Shown one piece after another: positions 13,022 through 24,358 of a stretch of DNA of 64,000 bases; within the stretch, counting starts at the first letter, position 1, and each line of letters starts with the position of its first letter. Both the position numbers and the translations under genes were made by a program. The DNA comes from Mycobacterium fragae. Lineage in GTDB: Bacteria; Actinomycetota; Actinomycetes; Mycobacteriales; Mycobacteriaceae. The notes under the pieces are model-generated. The model was not told the DNA's origin. It searched no databases and saw nothing but the letters and a program-made list of their open reading frames with translations. Location: NCBI RefSeq assembly GCF_002102185.1, contig NZ_LQOW01000016.1, positions 62,001 to 126,000 on the forward strand, given 5' to 3'.

Positions 13022-13789
13022 CTATTGGGCCCGAAATCCCTGCGCGGGGCCGAGGAGCAGACCGCCGTCGATGACCATCGTCTCCCCGGTGATCCAGCTC
13101 GCCGCATCGGACACCAGGAAGGCGACCGCGCCCGCCACATCGTTGGGCTCGCCGATCCGGCCCAGCGCGATGGACGAGGCCAGCGGATCCTCGTTGTCCT
13201 TCCACAGCGCCTCGGCGAGCCGGGTGCGAACCACGCCAGGGCAAATTGCATTGACCCGGATTCGCGGCGACAGTTCGAGCGCCAGTTGTTTGGTGACGTG
13301 GATCAGCGCGGCCTTGGTTGCGTTGTACATCCCCATGGCCGGCGATTGGTGCATGCCCCCGATGGACGCGGTGTTGACCACGGCACCGCCGTGTTCGCCC
13401 ATCCAGGCCTTGACGACGAGCGAGGTCCACAGCAGCGGCGCCCACAGATTGACGTCGAAGATCTTGGCGAACCGCGCGTGGTCCTGCTCGATCAGCGGAC
13501 CGTACGCGGGGTTGGTTCCGGCGTTGTTGACCAGGATGTCCACGCTGCCGAAGCGCTCCAGCGTGAGCTCGACGCAGCGCCGCGCGGCATCCTCGTCGAC
13601 CGCGTGCGCGCCGACGCCCACGGCGTTACCGCGGACCTGGGCTGCGGCCTCGTCCGCGGACTCCTGCTTGCGGGCGGTGAGCACCACGTTGGCGCCGGCG
13701 GCTGCCAGCTGTTGGCACGTCGCGAGCCCGATTCCGCGCGAGGCGCCGGTGACAATCGCGGTACGGCCGGTCAGATCCAGTGCGGTCAT
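13022..13789 (-). CDS. Short-chain dehydrogenase/reductase (Rv2766c-like)
   Basis: This 255-residue classical SDR shows the cofactor motif TGASRGIG, the NNAG motif, the catalytic Ser in TASIGG, and Y-x3-K as YNATK. From memory the sequence is very close to Mtb Rv2766c. These enzymes oxidise or reduce a hydroxyl/keto group with NAD(P). It is the first gene of a leftward run with the two acyl-CoA dehydrogenases and the aldo/keto reductase. A palindrome lies 55 bases upstream of its start. Confidence 0.88.
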   Translation of the reverse strand: MTALDLTGRTAIVTGASRGIGLATCQQLAAAGANVVLTARKQESADEAAAQVRGNAVGVGAHAVDEDAARRCVELTLERFGSVDILVNNAGTNPAYGPLIEQDHARFAKIFDVNLWAPLLWTSLVVKAWMGEHGGAVVNTASIGGMHQSPAMGMYNATKAALIHVTKQLALELSPRIRVNAICPGVVRTRLAEALWKDNEDPLASSIALGRIGEPNDVAGAVAFLVSDAASWITGETMVIDGGLLLGPAQGFRAQ

Positions 13790-13843
13790 TTCGGTATGCC
13801 TTCAGGTTGCGTTGGTCGCCGGCAAATCTTTGGCGCGATGTTT

Positions 13844-13857
13844 TGTACACGTGTGCA
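13844..13857. promoter_or_regulatory. Palindrome in divergent promoter region, possible operator
   Basis: TGTACACGTGTGCA has a perfect 8-bp core (ACACGTGT) and matches its own reverse complement at 12 of 14 positions. It lies between the divergent SDR gene and the small secreted-protein gene, where a TetR- or MarR-type repressor site would be expected. The binding protein is unknown. Confidence 0.35.
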
Positions 13858-13873
13858 GGGGTATGCGAATGGA

Positions 13874-14242
13874 ATGTTAGCGAAGTTAAACCTCATGAAA
13901 CCACTGCTTGTGGCCGGGGCTGTCGCTGCAACGATCGCCGCACCGACGGCGGCCGCCGACGCCTACGCGACCGGCCCGGCGATGACCACCCCAGCGGCCA
14001 CGCACGTCGTCTTCAAGGACGACCCACCGCCACCGCCCCCTGGCCCGGGCGGCGGCGGCTGCGACGTCAACGGGAACTGCGGCTCAGGAGGCCAGTTCAC
14101 CGGGCCCGGTGGCGGCCCGGGCGGGCAAGGATGCGCCCCCGGCGTCGGCTGCGGTTTCGGCGGTCAGAACGCGGGCCCCGGCGGCGTGCCGGGCGGCCAG
14201 GGATGCCTCCCAGGCGTCGGTTGCGGTTCCGGACACGGATAG
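13874..14242 (+). CDS. Small exported Pro/Gly/Cys-rich repeat protein
   Basis: The 122-residue product begins with a Sec-type signal peptide: positive start, hydrophobic VAGAVAATIAAPTAAA, likely cleavage after an Ala near residue 30. The mature part has a DDPPPPPPGPG stretch and then about three imperfect copies of a 22-24 residue unit. Each unit carries two Cys separated by four or five residues (CDVNGNC, CAPGVGC, CLPGVGC) within Gly/Pro-rich linkers. I do not recognise a function; paired Cys suggest disulfide-tied loops or metal binding. ATG 13895 is an alternative start. A 680-codon open frame covers this gene, but its upstream part is antisense to SDR and dehydrogenase genes. Confidence 0.6.
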   Translation: MLAKLNLMKPLLVAGAVAATIAAPTAAADAYATGPAMTTPAATHVVFKDDPPPPPPGPGGGGCDVNGNCGSGGQFTGPGGGPGGQGCAPGVGCGFGGQNAGPGGVPGGQGCLPGVGCGSGHG

Positions 14243-14249
14243 TCAGTCG

Positions 14250-15071
14250 TCATAGCGTCTCAGCTAGCAGGCTGCGCCGATAGCGGCGCATACCGCGCAG
14301 CCAGCGGTCGTAGTCGACGCCTTTCTGCCGGTACATGTCCAGCACGGTCGGATGCGGCAGGATCAGGAAGCGCTCCTCGTCGATCGCCGCCAGCACACTG
14401 TCGGCCACGTCGGCGGGCTCCAGCACGTCGCCGGACGCCGTCACCGCCCGGGTTGCCAGCCGGGCCAACGGGTCGTCGGATTCCCCCGGCGCATGCAGCA
14501 GCGTGGTGTTCACGCCCATCGGGCACAGGCAACTCACCCGCACCCCTTGGTCGCCGTAGGTGATGTTCAGCCACTCGGCGAAGCCGACGGCGGCATGCTT
14601 GGTGACCGAGTATGTCGCCGATCCCAGCTGGGTGAGCAGTCCCGCCGCCGAGGCTGTGCTCACGAAATAGCCCTCACCGCGCTCGACCCAGCCGGGCACC
14701 AGCAATTGGGCGGCGCGGATGTGTGCCCGCACGTTGATGTCGATGGACCGATCCCAGTCGGCCTCGCTGACGTCCAGGCCGGTCGCGCCGGTGATGCCGG
14801 CGTTGGCGAAATACAGGTCGACGGCGCCGAATTCGCGTTCGGCGAGGTCGATGAGCCGTTGTATCTGCGCGGTGTCGGCGACGTCCGCTTGGGCGTCGAT
14901 GGCGGTGCCGGGCCGCTCGGCGTTGATCTCGTTAGCCGCTGCCCGCGCGGCGTCGGCGTCCAGGTCGGCGACCACGACCTTCGCATCCTGTTGCGCCAGT
15001 TTGGATGCCAGCGCGCGGCCGATGCCGTTGCCGCCACCGGTGACGATGGCGACCTTGTGCGCGACCTTCAC
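14250..15071 (-). CDS. Short-chain dehydrogenase/reductase
   Basis: The 273-residue SDR has TGGGNGIG for cofactor binding, Asp in ADLDAD favouring NAD, NAGITG, STASAAG and the catalytic YSVTK. The extended C-terminus (about 70 residues after the active site) resembles SDRs of lipid metabolism. GTG 15071 overlaps the carboxylase stop as GTGA and has GGAAGGAA upstream, so it is coupled to the carboxylase gene. It may act on a hydroxyacyl or keto intermediate of the same pathway. Confidence 0.85.
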   Translation of the reverse strand: MKVAHKVAIVTGGGNGIGRALASKLAQQDAKVVVADLDADAARAAANEINAERPGTAIDAQADVADTAQIQRLIDLAEREFGAVDLYFANAGITGATGLDVSEADWDRSIDINVRAHIRAAQLLVPGWVERGEGYFVSTASAAGLLTQLGSATYSVTKHAAVGFAEWLNITYGDQGVRVSCLCPMGVNTTLLHAPGESDDPLARLATRAVTASGDVLEPADVADSVLAAIDEERFLILPHPTVLDMYRQKGVDYDRWLRGMRRYRRSLLAETL

Positions 15072-18000
15072 AATCGATTCCTTCCGTCGCGAAAGAGCAG
15101 TCGGGTGATCCATGACCGCGAGTCCGCGGGGTCGATCACGTCGTCGAGCTCGAAGGTGGTGGCCGACGTGAGCGCCTTGCCGTGCTGATAGGCCGACTCG
15201 ACCAGCTTTTCGAATAGTTTCTGACGCTCGGTCGGGTCGCTCACCGCCGCTAGCTCTTTGCTGAATCCCAGTCGCACGGCACCTTCCAGGCCCATCCCGC
15301 CGATCTCCCCGGTGGGCCACGCCACGGTGAATTCTGGGGCGTGAAACGAACCGCCGGCCATGGCCATCGCTCCCAGCCCATATCCCTTGCGCAGGATGAT
15401 CATCCCGAACGGCACGGTCAACCGCGCGCCGACGATGAACAGCCGGCTCATCCGTCGAACCGCGCCATGAATTTCCGCATCCGGGCCGACCATGAATCCG
15501 GGAGTGTCGCACAGCGAAACGATCGGCAGGCCAAACGATTCGCACAACATTAGGAAGTCGGCGATCTTGTCGGATGCCTCGGCGTCGATGGCGCCACCCA
15601 GATGGTGGCTGCTGTTGGCCAGCAACCCGAACGGGGCGCCCTCGACGCGGATGAGCGCCGTCACCACCCCGACGCCGTAGTCGGCCCGCAGCTGCAGCAC
15701 CGAGCCGACGTCGGCAACCGACTCGATCGCACGGTGCACGTCGTAGGCCCGTAATCGGTTCTCCGGCACCACATGCCGGGCCAATCGCGGGTCCGGGGCC
15801 TGCCAGTCCTCGACACGGCCCTGGAAGTAGGAGAGGTAGCGCTTGGTCAGCTCCACCGCGTGCGCGTCGTCACGCGCTACCAGGCCTACCACGCCGTTGC
15901 GCCGCTGCACGTCGATGGGCCCGATGTCCTCTGGCCGGTATTCGCCGAGCCCGCCGCCTTCGATCATCGCCGGCCCGCCCATGCCGATGTTGGCGTCGGG
16001 CGTCGCGATGATCACGTCGCACGTTCCGGCCAGCGCGGCATTGCCGGCGAAGCAACGTCCGGAGACCACCGCCACCAACGGCACTTTGCCACTCAGTGCC
16101 CCGAGCGCCCGGAACGTCGGCACATCAAGGCCTGCGACATTGTGGACGTCGGTGTCACCGGGCCGGCCGCCGCCGCCTTCGGCGAAGATCACCAGCGGGA
16201 TACGTTTGCGCGCAGCGAGATCGAAGACGCGGTCGGTTTTGGCGTGGTTGCGCATGCCCTGCGTGCCGGCCAGCACGGTGTAGTCGTAGGACACCACCAC
16301 GGCCTCGCCACCGTTGATCGTTGCCACTCCCGCGACCAGGCCATCGGCCGGGGTGTTGGCGATCAGGTCCTCCTCGGAGCGTCTGCTGCGTTGCGCGGCC
16401 ACCGCCAACGCGCCGTACTCGACGAAGCTGCCCGGGTCGACCAGGTCGTCGATGTTCTCCCGTGCGGTGCGGCGATTCTGCTTGTGCCGCTTGGCGACCG
16501 CAGCCGGTCTGCCTTCGTCGAGGGTGAGCAGATGGCGGCGACGAACCTCGTCGAGATCGGCACGAGGCCGGTCGAGATCGAGGTCGGTGACCGCTTCGCC
16601 CTGCGCGCTCGCGCCCGTGCGGATGAAGACCACCAACGGGTCTCCGGTTCCGACGACCTGACCGGACGTCACCAGAGTCCGCACGGTGCGCAGCGCGTCC
16701 GGCGCGGTCAGCACGTGCTGCATCTTCATCGCCTCGAGGACCGCCAACTGTTGGCCGGCGCTCAGCTCCACACCTTCCGCCGCGATTTCGACCACGGTGC
16801 CGGCCAACTGAGCGCGCAGCACCTCCTCGCCCGGGTACAGCTCGAGCGGCGCGACGGGTAGTTCGTCGCGCCGCGACTTCGCGGCGCCGACGAGGCGGGC
16901 AAGGTTGTCGTCGACAAAGCTCGTCGTCGCCGCTCCCGATTGCAGCTGGCTATCCGACAGCACCTCGCGCAGCAGAGGGATGTTGGTGCGAACGCCTTCG
17001 ATGCGGAATTCGGCCAACGCGGTCTGTGCCTTGCGCAGCGCCGCATCGAGATTCGTGCCGTGCACGTGGGTGATCACCTTGGCCAGCAATGAGTCGTAGC
17101 GTGGGCTCGGCGTCAGGCCGGGCCGCCCGTGAGTGTCGACGCGCACGCCGGGGCCAGTCGGCGGCGAGAATACCGTCAGGGTTCCGCTCGTGGGCAGGAC
17201 GGACCCGTCGGCGTCCAAAGTCTCCATGTTGATCCGGCTCTGTATCGCGATGCCGTGCGCCGCCACCGGCTCAGGGGGCAGCCCCAGCTCGTCGAAGGCG
17301 GCCCCTCCTGCGATGGCCAGCTGCAGCGCTACCAAGTCCAGCCCGGTGGTTTCTTCGGTGATGGTGTGTTCGACCTGAATGCGCGGATTGACTTCGAGGA
17401 AGACGAATTGTTCGCCGGTGACCAGGAATTCAACGGTGGCCAGCCCGCGGTAGTCGGTCTGAGCGCACAGCCTTGCCGCGGCCTCGTGGAGCTCGCGGCG
17501 CAATGTGGCGGAAATGTTTTGCGCGGGTGCGATTTCGATGAGCTTTTGGTAGCGCCGCTGGATGCTGCAGTCGCGGTCGCCGAGTACCACTGCACGCATG
17601 GCCGGGCCCGCCTGTGCCGCGGCGATCTGCACCTCGATGTGCCTCGCGTTCCTCAGATACGCCTCGGCGAACACCGCCGGATCGCCGAAACCGAGTTGGG
17701 CCTCGGCGGCGCACTGGCGGTATGCATCGTCAATCTGGTCGGCGCGCTGGACTATTCGCATTCCCCGCCCGCCGCCGCCGGCCAGCGCCTTGATCACGAT
17801 CGCGCCGTCCTGGGCGGCTGCAAATGCGCGCACCTCTTCGACGCTGCTCGGCCCGTCGGTGGCGGGCAGCACCGGGACGTCGGCCGCGCTCGCCGCACGA
17901 CGGGCCGACGACTTGTCGCCGAACAGCTCGAGCGCGTCGGGGTCCGGCCCGACGAACGTGTAGCCCGACGCGGCGCACGCCCGTGCGAATTCGGGTTGCT

Positions 18001-18256
18001 CGGACAAGAAACCGTAGCCGGGATGGATCAGCCCGGCGCCGGACTTCTTGGCAGCCGCCAGTATCGCGGCGTGATCCAGGTAGGCGGCAGGACCGCTGCC
18101 GGACAGGCCGATCGCTTCGTCAGCCGCGTGCACGTGCGGGCTTTCGGCATCGTCCTCGGCGTAGACGGCGACCGTGGAGAGTCCCAATTCGGTTGCGGTG
18201 CGGACGATCCGCAGTGCGATCTCACCGCGGTTGGCAATCAGCAGGGTCGAGCTCAT
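15068..18256 (-). CDS. Single-chain biotin-dependent acyl-CoA carboxylase (BC-BCCP-CT fusion)
   Basis: The 1062-residue protein carries all three activities on one chain. Residues 1-450 are biotin carboxylase (LIANRGEIALR, ATP-grasp loop KALAGGGGRGMR, EVNPRIQVEHT). Biotin carboxyl carrier follows with the biotinylated Lys in LEAMKMQH near residue 510. Carboxyltransferase covers about residues 600-1050, with EGGGGRPGDTD near 693 and GFMVGPDAEIHGA near 929. Mycobacterial acyl-CoA carboxylases are normally split into AccA and AccD subunits. The fused order matches the long-chain acyl-CoA carboxylase (LCC) described from M. avium subsp. paratuberculosis. ATG 18256 overlaps the ligase stop as ATGA. 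Confidence 0.9.
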   Translation of the reverse strand: MSSTLLIANRGEIALRIVRTATELGLSTVAVYAEDDAESPHVHAADEAIGLSGSGPAAYLDHAAILAAAKKSGAGLIHPGYGFLSEQPEFARACAASGYTFVGPDPDALELFGDKSSARRAASAADVPVLPATDGPSSVEEVRAFAAAQDGAIVIKALAGGGGRGMRIVQRADQIDDAYRQCAAEAQLGFGDPAVFAEAYLRNARHIEVQIAAAQAGPAMRAVVLGDRDCSIQRRYQKLIEIAPAQNISATLRRELHEAAARLCAQTDYRGLATVEFLVTGEQFVFLEVNPRIQVEHTITEETTGLDLVALQLAIAGGAAFDELGLPPEPVAAHGIAIQSRINMETLDADGSVLPTSGTLTVFSPPTGPGVRVDTHGRPGLTPSPRYDSLLAKVITHVHGTNLDAALRKAQTALAEFRIEGVRTNIPLLREVLSDSQLQSGAATTSFVDDNLARLVGAAKSRRDELPVAPLELYPGEEVLRAQLAGTVVEIAAEGVELSAGQQLAVLEAMKMQHVLTAPDALRTVRTLVTSGQVVGTGDPLVVFIRTGASAQGEAVTDLDLDRPRADLDEVRRRHLLTLDEGRPAAVAKRHKQNRRTARENIDDLVDPGSFVEYGALAVAAQRSRRSEEDLIANTPADGLVAGVATINGGEAVVVSYDYTVLAGTQGMRNHAKTDRVFDLAARKRIPLVIFAEGGGGRPGDTDVHNVAGLDVPTFRALGALSGKVPLVAVVSGRCFAGNAALAGTCDVIIATPDANIGMGGPAMIEGGGLGEYRPEDIGPIDVQRRNGVVGLVARDDAHAVELTKRYLSYFQGRVEDWQAPDPRLARHVVPENRLRAYDVHRAIESVADVGSVLQLRADYGVGVVTALIRVEGAPFGLLANSSHHLGGAIDAEASDKIADFLMLCESFGLPIVSLCDTPGFMVGPDAEIHGAVRRMSRLFIVGARLTVPFGMIILRKGYGLGAMAMAGGSFHAPEFTVAWPTGEIGGMGLEGAVRLGFSKELAAVSDPTERQKLFEKLVESAYQHGKALTSATTFELDDVIDPADSRSWITRLLFRDGRNRL

Positions 18257-19779
18257 CGGAGCGGGTCGCCCCACTGCACCTGGTCGCGCAGCTGCCCCTT
18301 GAGCAGCTTGCCGCCCGGATTGCGCGGTAGCGGCTCGGTGACCACGCTGATGTACTGCGGAACTTTGAAGTCGGCAAGCTGCGTGCGGCAATGTTCCAGC
18401 ACCGTCGCCACGTCGATCTGCTCGCCGACGAGCACCGCCCCGACCTTCTCCCCCATCACCTCGTCGGGCACGGCGAGCACACAGGCGTCGGCGACATTGG
18501 GCGCCGACAGCAGCGCGGCTTCGACCTCGACGCTGGACACGTTCTCCCCGCCGCGGTTGATGATGTCTTTGAGCCGGTCGATGATGTGCACCCGACCCGC
18601 GTCGTCGACCCGAACCACGTCGCCGGTGTGCAGCCAGCCGTCGATGACCGTGGCCGCGGTGGCCTCCGGCCGGTTCCAGTAGCCGGCCGTCACGTTGGCT
18701 CCGCGCGTTACCAACTCACCCTCGGCGGGATCGTCGCCGTAGGGAACCACGCCGAGGTCCACTGAGGGCACCGCATACCCCACCGAGTCGGCGTGATCGA
18801 TCGCCTCCTCGTCGGGCAGCGCGGTCATCAGCGAAGCGGTTTCGGTCATTCCGTAGCCGTTGAATACCCGCGCCTCCGGGAAGGCATTCTTCACCGTTTT
18901 CACCAACGACGGCGCAATCGGCGCGCCTCCGTAGCCGACCCAGCGGACACCGGAAACGTCGGTGTTGCTGAACTCGTTGTGCCGCAACAGCAATGCGTAT
19001 ACCGCGGGCACGGTGACGATAGACGAGATCCGCTCGGTCGATAGCGCCGAAATCAGTCCGGGGAGGTCCAGCGCGGGCATGATCACCGAGCTGCCACCGA
19101 CGTAGGTCGCGGCCAGCAGCTGGGAGTTGCAGCCCGTCACATGAAACAGCGGCACCGAGATGAGGGTGCGGAACTGCTCGCCGAGATCCCGTGGCTGGCC
19201 CAGCACGCGGACCATGTTCTCGGCGTTGGTCAGAAACGCCTCGTGGGTGGTCGGCACGCCTTTGGGGCGTCCGGTTGTGCCCGAGGTGTAGAACAGCGCG
19301 GCGATGTCGGCGCGGTCAAGTCCGTCGACGACATACGGTTCGCCCTCGGGCAGCGGGGTGTCGGCGGCCAGATCGACTCGGGCGCCGGCGTCGGACAAAA
19401 CGAACGCGACCTCGGGCTCAGCCGAGCGGGTGTTCACCGGCACCGCGACGCCGCCGGCCATGATCGTGCCCCAGAAGGCCAGCACCCAGTTGACGCCTGC
19501 GGGGTAGCGCACCGCGACCCGTTCGCCTCGCTGCAGGCCGCTGTCCCGTAACCCGCCGGCCACTTTCGCGGCGCGGTCCCACAACTGCCGGTACGTCAGG
19601 CGATCGGCGCCGAGCTCGATGACGGCTTCGCTGTCCGGCCGGTTGTCGACGTGCTCGGACAGCATCTCCAGCAGTGTGGCCGGCAACTCGTCGTAATGTG
19701 GAATTCCGTTGCGGTCGCGGGAAACACCCGTCGTCGCGAACGGGTTGGCATCGCGCGAAATCTCGGTTACCGCAGTCAT
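18253..19779 (-). CDS. Acyl-CoA ligase (AMP-forming, FadD type)
   Basis: The 508-residue adenylate-forming enzyme has the P-loop YTSGTTGRPKG, the FNGYGMTE motif, the GWLHTGD hinge region, and the C-terminal catalytic Lys in NPGGKLLK. It would activate a carboxylic acid as an acyl-CoA, plausibly the substrate of the carboxylase encoded next with an ATGA overlap. ATG 19779, with GAGG 5 nt upstream, is preferred. GTG 19788, which overlaps the stop of the flavodoxin-like gene, would add three residues. Confidence 0.88.
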   Translation of the reverse strand: MTAVTEISRDANPFATTGVSRDRNGIPHYDELPATLLEMLSEHVDNRPDSEAVIELGADRLTYRQLWDRAAKVAGGLRDSGLQRGERVAVRYPAGVNWVLAFWGTIMAGGVAVPVNTRSAEPEVAFVLSDAGARVDLAADTPLPEGEPYVVDGLDRADIAALFYTSGTTGRPKGVPTTHEAFLTNAENMVRVLGQPRDLGEQFRTLISVPLFHVTGCNSQLLAATYVGGSSVIMPALDLPGLISALSTERISSIVTVPAVYALLLRHNEFSNTDVSGVRWVGYGGAPIAPSLVKTVKNAFPEARVFNGYGMTETASLMTALPDEEAIDHADSVGYAVPSVDLGVVPYGDDPAEGELVTRGANVTAGYWNRPEATAATVIDGWLHTGDVVRVDDAGRVHIIDRLKDIINRGGENVSSVEVEAALLSAPNVADACVLAVPDEVMGEKVGAVLVGEQIDVATVLEHCRTQLADFKVPQYISVVTEPLPRNPGGKLLKGQLRDQVQWGDPLR

Positions 19780-19784
19780 GTTCC

Positions 19785-20236
19785 TCACCCCATCAGTGTC
19801 GCGGCCAGCGTGCCGCCCAGCTCGTAGGCACGCTCTCGGACCCCGGCGTCGATCGCACCGGTGACCTCCAGAACATCGGCGGCTTTTACCAACGACAGGC
19901 CCGTGGCCACCTTTTCCACCGCTGTCGCCGCGCCCACGGTGTCATTGTTGCCGTGCACCCACAGGCCGTAGGGGCGACCGGCCACATGATCCAAGCTCGG
20001 GTAGTAGACGGTGTCGAAGAAATGCTTGAGCGCCCCGGACATGTAGCCGAGATTGGCTGTCGTGCCGAACAAGTAGCCGTCCGCGTCGAGTACGTCGGGG
20101 ACCGTCGCCGCCAGAGCAGGCCGGGATACGACTTCCACACCCTCGATGTCGGGGTCGTTTGCCCCCGCGAGCACGGACTCGAGCAGTTCGCGCGTGGCCG
20201 GTGACGGGGTGTGATGAACCACTAACAGCCTCTTGC

Positions 20237-20240
<4 letters not shown>
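19785..20240 (-). CDS. Flavodoxin/NAD(P)H:FMN oxidoreductase-fold protein (Rv2771c-like)
   Basis: The 151-residue protein has a flavodoxin-like fold: LLVVHHTPSPATRELL would form the FMN phosphate loop, and GTTANLGYMSGALKHFFDTV is the conserved second flavin loop. It resembles the small flavoprotein beside dapB in Mtb. Its redox partner is unknown. The start overlaps the stop of the membrane protein gene as ATGA (20237-20240), and its own stop abuts the ligase gene. The run from dapB through to the SDR at 14250 could therefore be one transcript. Confidence 0.75.
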
Positions 20241-22906
<2,666 letters not shown>

Positions 22907-22913
22907 CGGCGCA

Positions 22914-24311
22914 CTACCGGTGGCAGTAGGAGTCCGACGATGCGTCCCCGCCTTGCAACCGAACCTGGTGCACCCGCAGGCCCCGGAAGTCCTCGCCGTG
23001 CGGGAAGAACCGCTCGTCGATGCGCAGCCCGCCGCCGGCGTCCGGGTCGGTGTCAACCTTCGCCATCCAGGAGCCAACCCCGTCCGGGAAGAACTGGTCG
23101 TCCCACGCGCCGTAGAGCGAGTTCGTCATGTAGATGCGCTTGCCGTCGCGGCTCACCTCCACCATCTGCGGGCCGCCGGCCAGCGGCTCCGATGGCGCCG
23201 CCGGGTGGGCTACCCGGCCGGTGACCCCGCCCAGCCGCACCGAGCCGGTCTCGACAGGGTGCGCCGGGTCGGACACGTCGTACTGCTTCAATTCCCCGGT
23301 GGCCCAACATGAGACGTACAGGAAGCGGTCGTCGACCGAGAGATTGATGTCGGTGACCAACGGCGGAACCGCACCGAACGGCTGCAGCGCCGGTGGCAGC
23401 GCGCTGGCGTCGGCGGGCTCGGCCGGGATGGTGATGACCTTGTCAGCGGTCCAGCGATCACCGTCGCGATACCAGCGCCACACCGATGCCGACAGGTCCT
23501 CGGTGCTGACCACCACACCGACAAACCCCCACGCGGCCTGCGGGTCATGCGACGGCCGCAGCTCCAGCGCCATCTGATACTGCTCACCCAGGTCGACGGT
23601 CTGTTGGTGGCGGCCTTCCGCGAGGTCCCAGAAGTGGATCGCGTGCCCATACTTGTGGCCAAGCAGCAGGTCGGGTTGCAACCCGTTCTCGATCATCGAG
23701 GGCGTGCCCCACTCGCTGGTGATGAGCGTGTTCTGCCCGAGGTGCCACCACGCGTCATAGGACAGGTACTGCGGACCGCGGTCGGTCTCCCACGCGCGCA
23801 GCACGTCGAAGGTGTCGTGGTCGAGCAGGGCGATGCCGCCCGGGCCCTCGTCGCCGCCGCCGTTTCCAAGGCAGGACAGGAAGATGCCGTCCGGGCCGCA
23901 GTGCAGCGTGTGCGGCCGGGAATAGCCGGCTTTGGCCGCCAGCTCGGCGGCGTCGATCGTGCGCGAAAGCGTCGGCTGTGCGGGATCGGGATGGGTATCG
24001 AAAACATGCACCCGCGACGACCGCAATCCGGGCAGCAGCAGATAGCGCCGCTGCAACCCGTCGGTGTGGTGCCCGGCGTGCGCGAGCGCGCTGCTGCAGG
24101 CGTTCCAGCCGAAGTGATGCAGCTCGTCGCCGCGGGTCGGCAGGTCGGCCCACCCCGCGACGCGTCCGTAGCTGTCGGACGCCGGGTCGACGTCGATCAC
24201 GGTAAGCGCATCGGGTCGCTCGGCGGTGCGGTCGAACGCGACAACGTAGGCCAGCTTCTCCGGCGGCGCCGCGATGGCGTCGGCGGCGGTGCGGTAAAAA
24301 GTCGGGTCCAT
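22914..24311 (-). CDS. Selenium-binding protein/methanethiol oxidase family (SBP56)
   Basis: The 465-residue protein is full-length for the SBP56 beta-propeller family, whose characterised members oxidise methanethiol using bound copper. Conserved parts include DELHHFGWNACSS, SRPHTLHC, SEWGTPSMIENG, DINLSVDDRFLYVSCW and SLYGAWDDQFFPD. The human family member has CSSC where this protein has CSSA, and GGDCSSD near the C-terminus where this one has GGDASSD, so two family Cys are missing. ATG 24311 follows a strong TATAGT -10 by 9 nt. The 3' end is 7 bases from the end of the convergent HNH gene. Confidence 0.85.
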   Translation of the reverse strand: MDPTFYRTAADAIAAPPEKLAYVVAFDRTAERPDALTVIDVDPASDSYGRVAGWADLPTRGDELHHFGWNACSSALAHAGHHTDGLQRRYLLLPGLRSSRVHVFDTHPDPAQPTLSRTIDAAELAAKAGYSRPHTLHCGPDGIFLSCLGNGGGDEGPGGIALLDHDTFDVLRAWETDRGPQYLSYDAWWHLGQNTLITSEWGTPSMIENGLQPDLLLGHKYGHAIHFWDLAEGRHQQTVDLGEQYQMALELRPSHDPQAAWGFVGVVVSTEDLSASVWRWYRDGDRWTADKVITIPAEPADASALPPALQPFGAVPPLVTDINLSVDDRFLYVSCWATGELKQYDVSDPAHPVETGSVRLGGVTGRVAHPAAPSEPLAGGPQMVEVSRDGKRIYMTNSLYGAWDDQFFPDGVGSWMAKVDTDPDAGGGLRIDERFFPHGEDFRGLRVHQVRLQGGDASSDSYCHR

Positions 24312-24320
24312 AGCGCATCG

Positions 24321-24326
24321 ACTATA
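24321..24326 (-). promoter_or_regulatory. Putative -10 element of the SBP56 gene
   Basis: TATAGT on the minus strand ends 9 nt before ATG 24311. It is one base from TATAAT and predicts a leader of 1-3 nt. Confidence 0.5.
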
Positions 24327-24358
24327 TGTCGCCCAGACCTCCACGAGCAGGCGTTTGG

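Noticed and set aside
12194..13873. Upstream 560 codons of a 682-codon plus-strand frame ending at 14242
   Set aside because: This part is antisense to the dehydrogenase and SDR genes, His/Gly/Arg-rich and without family features. Only the last 122 codons look like a real gene.
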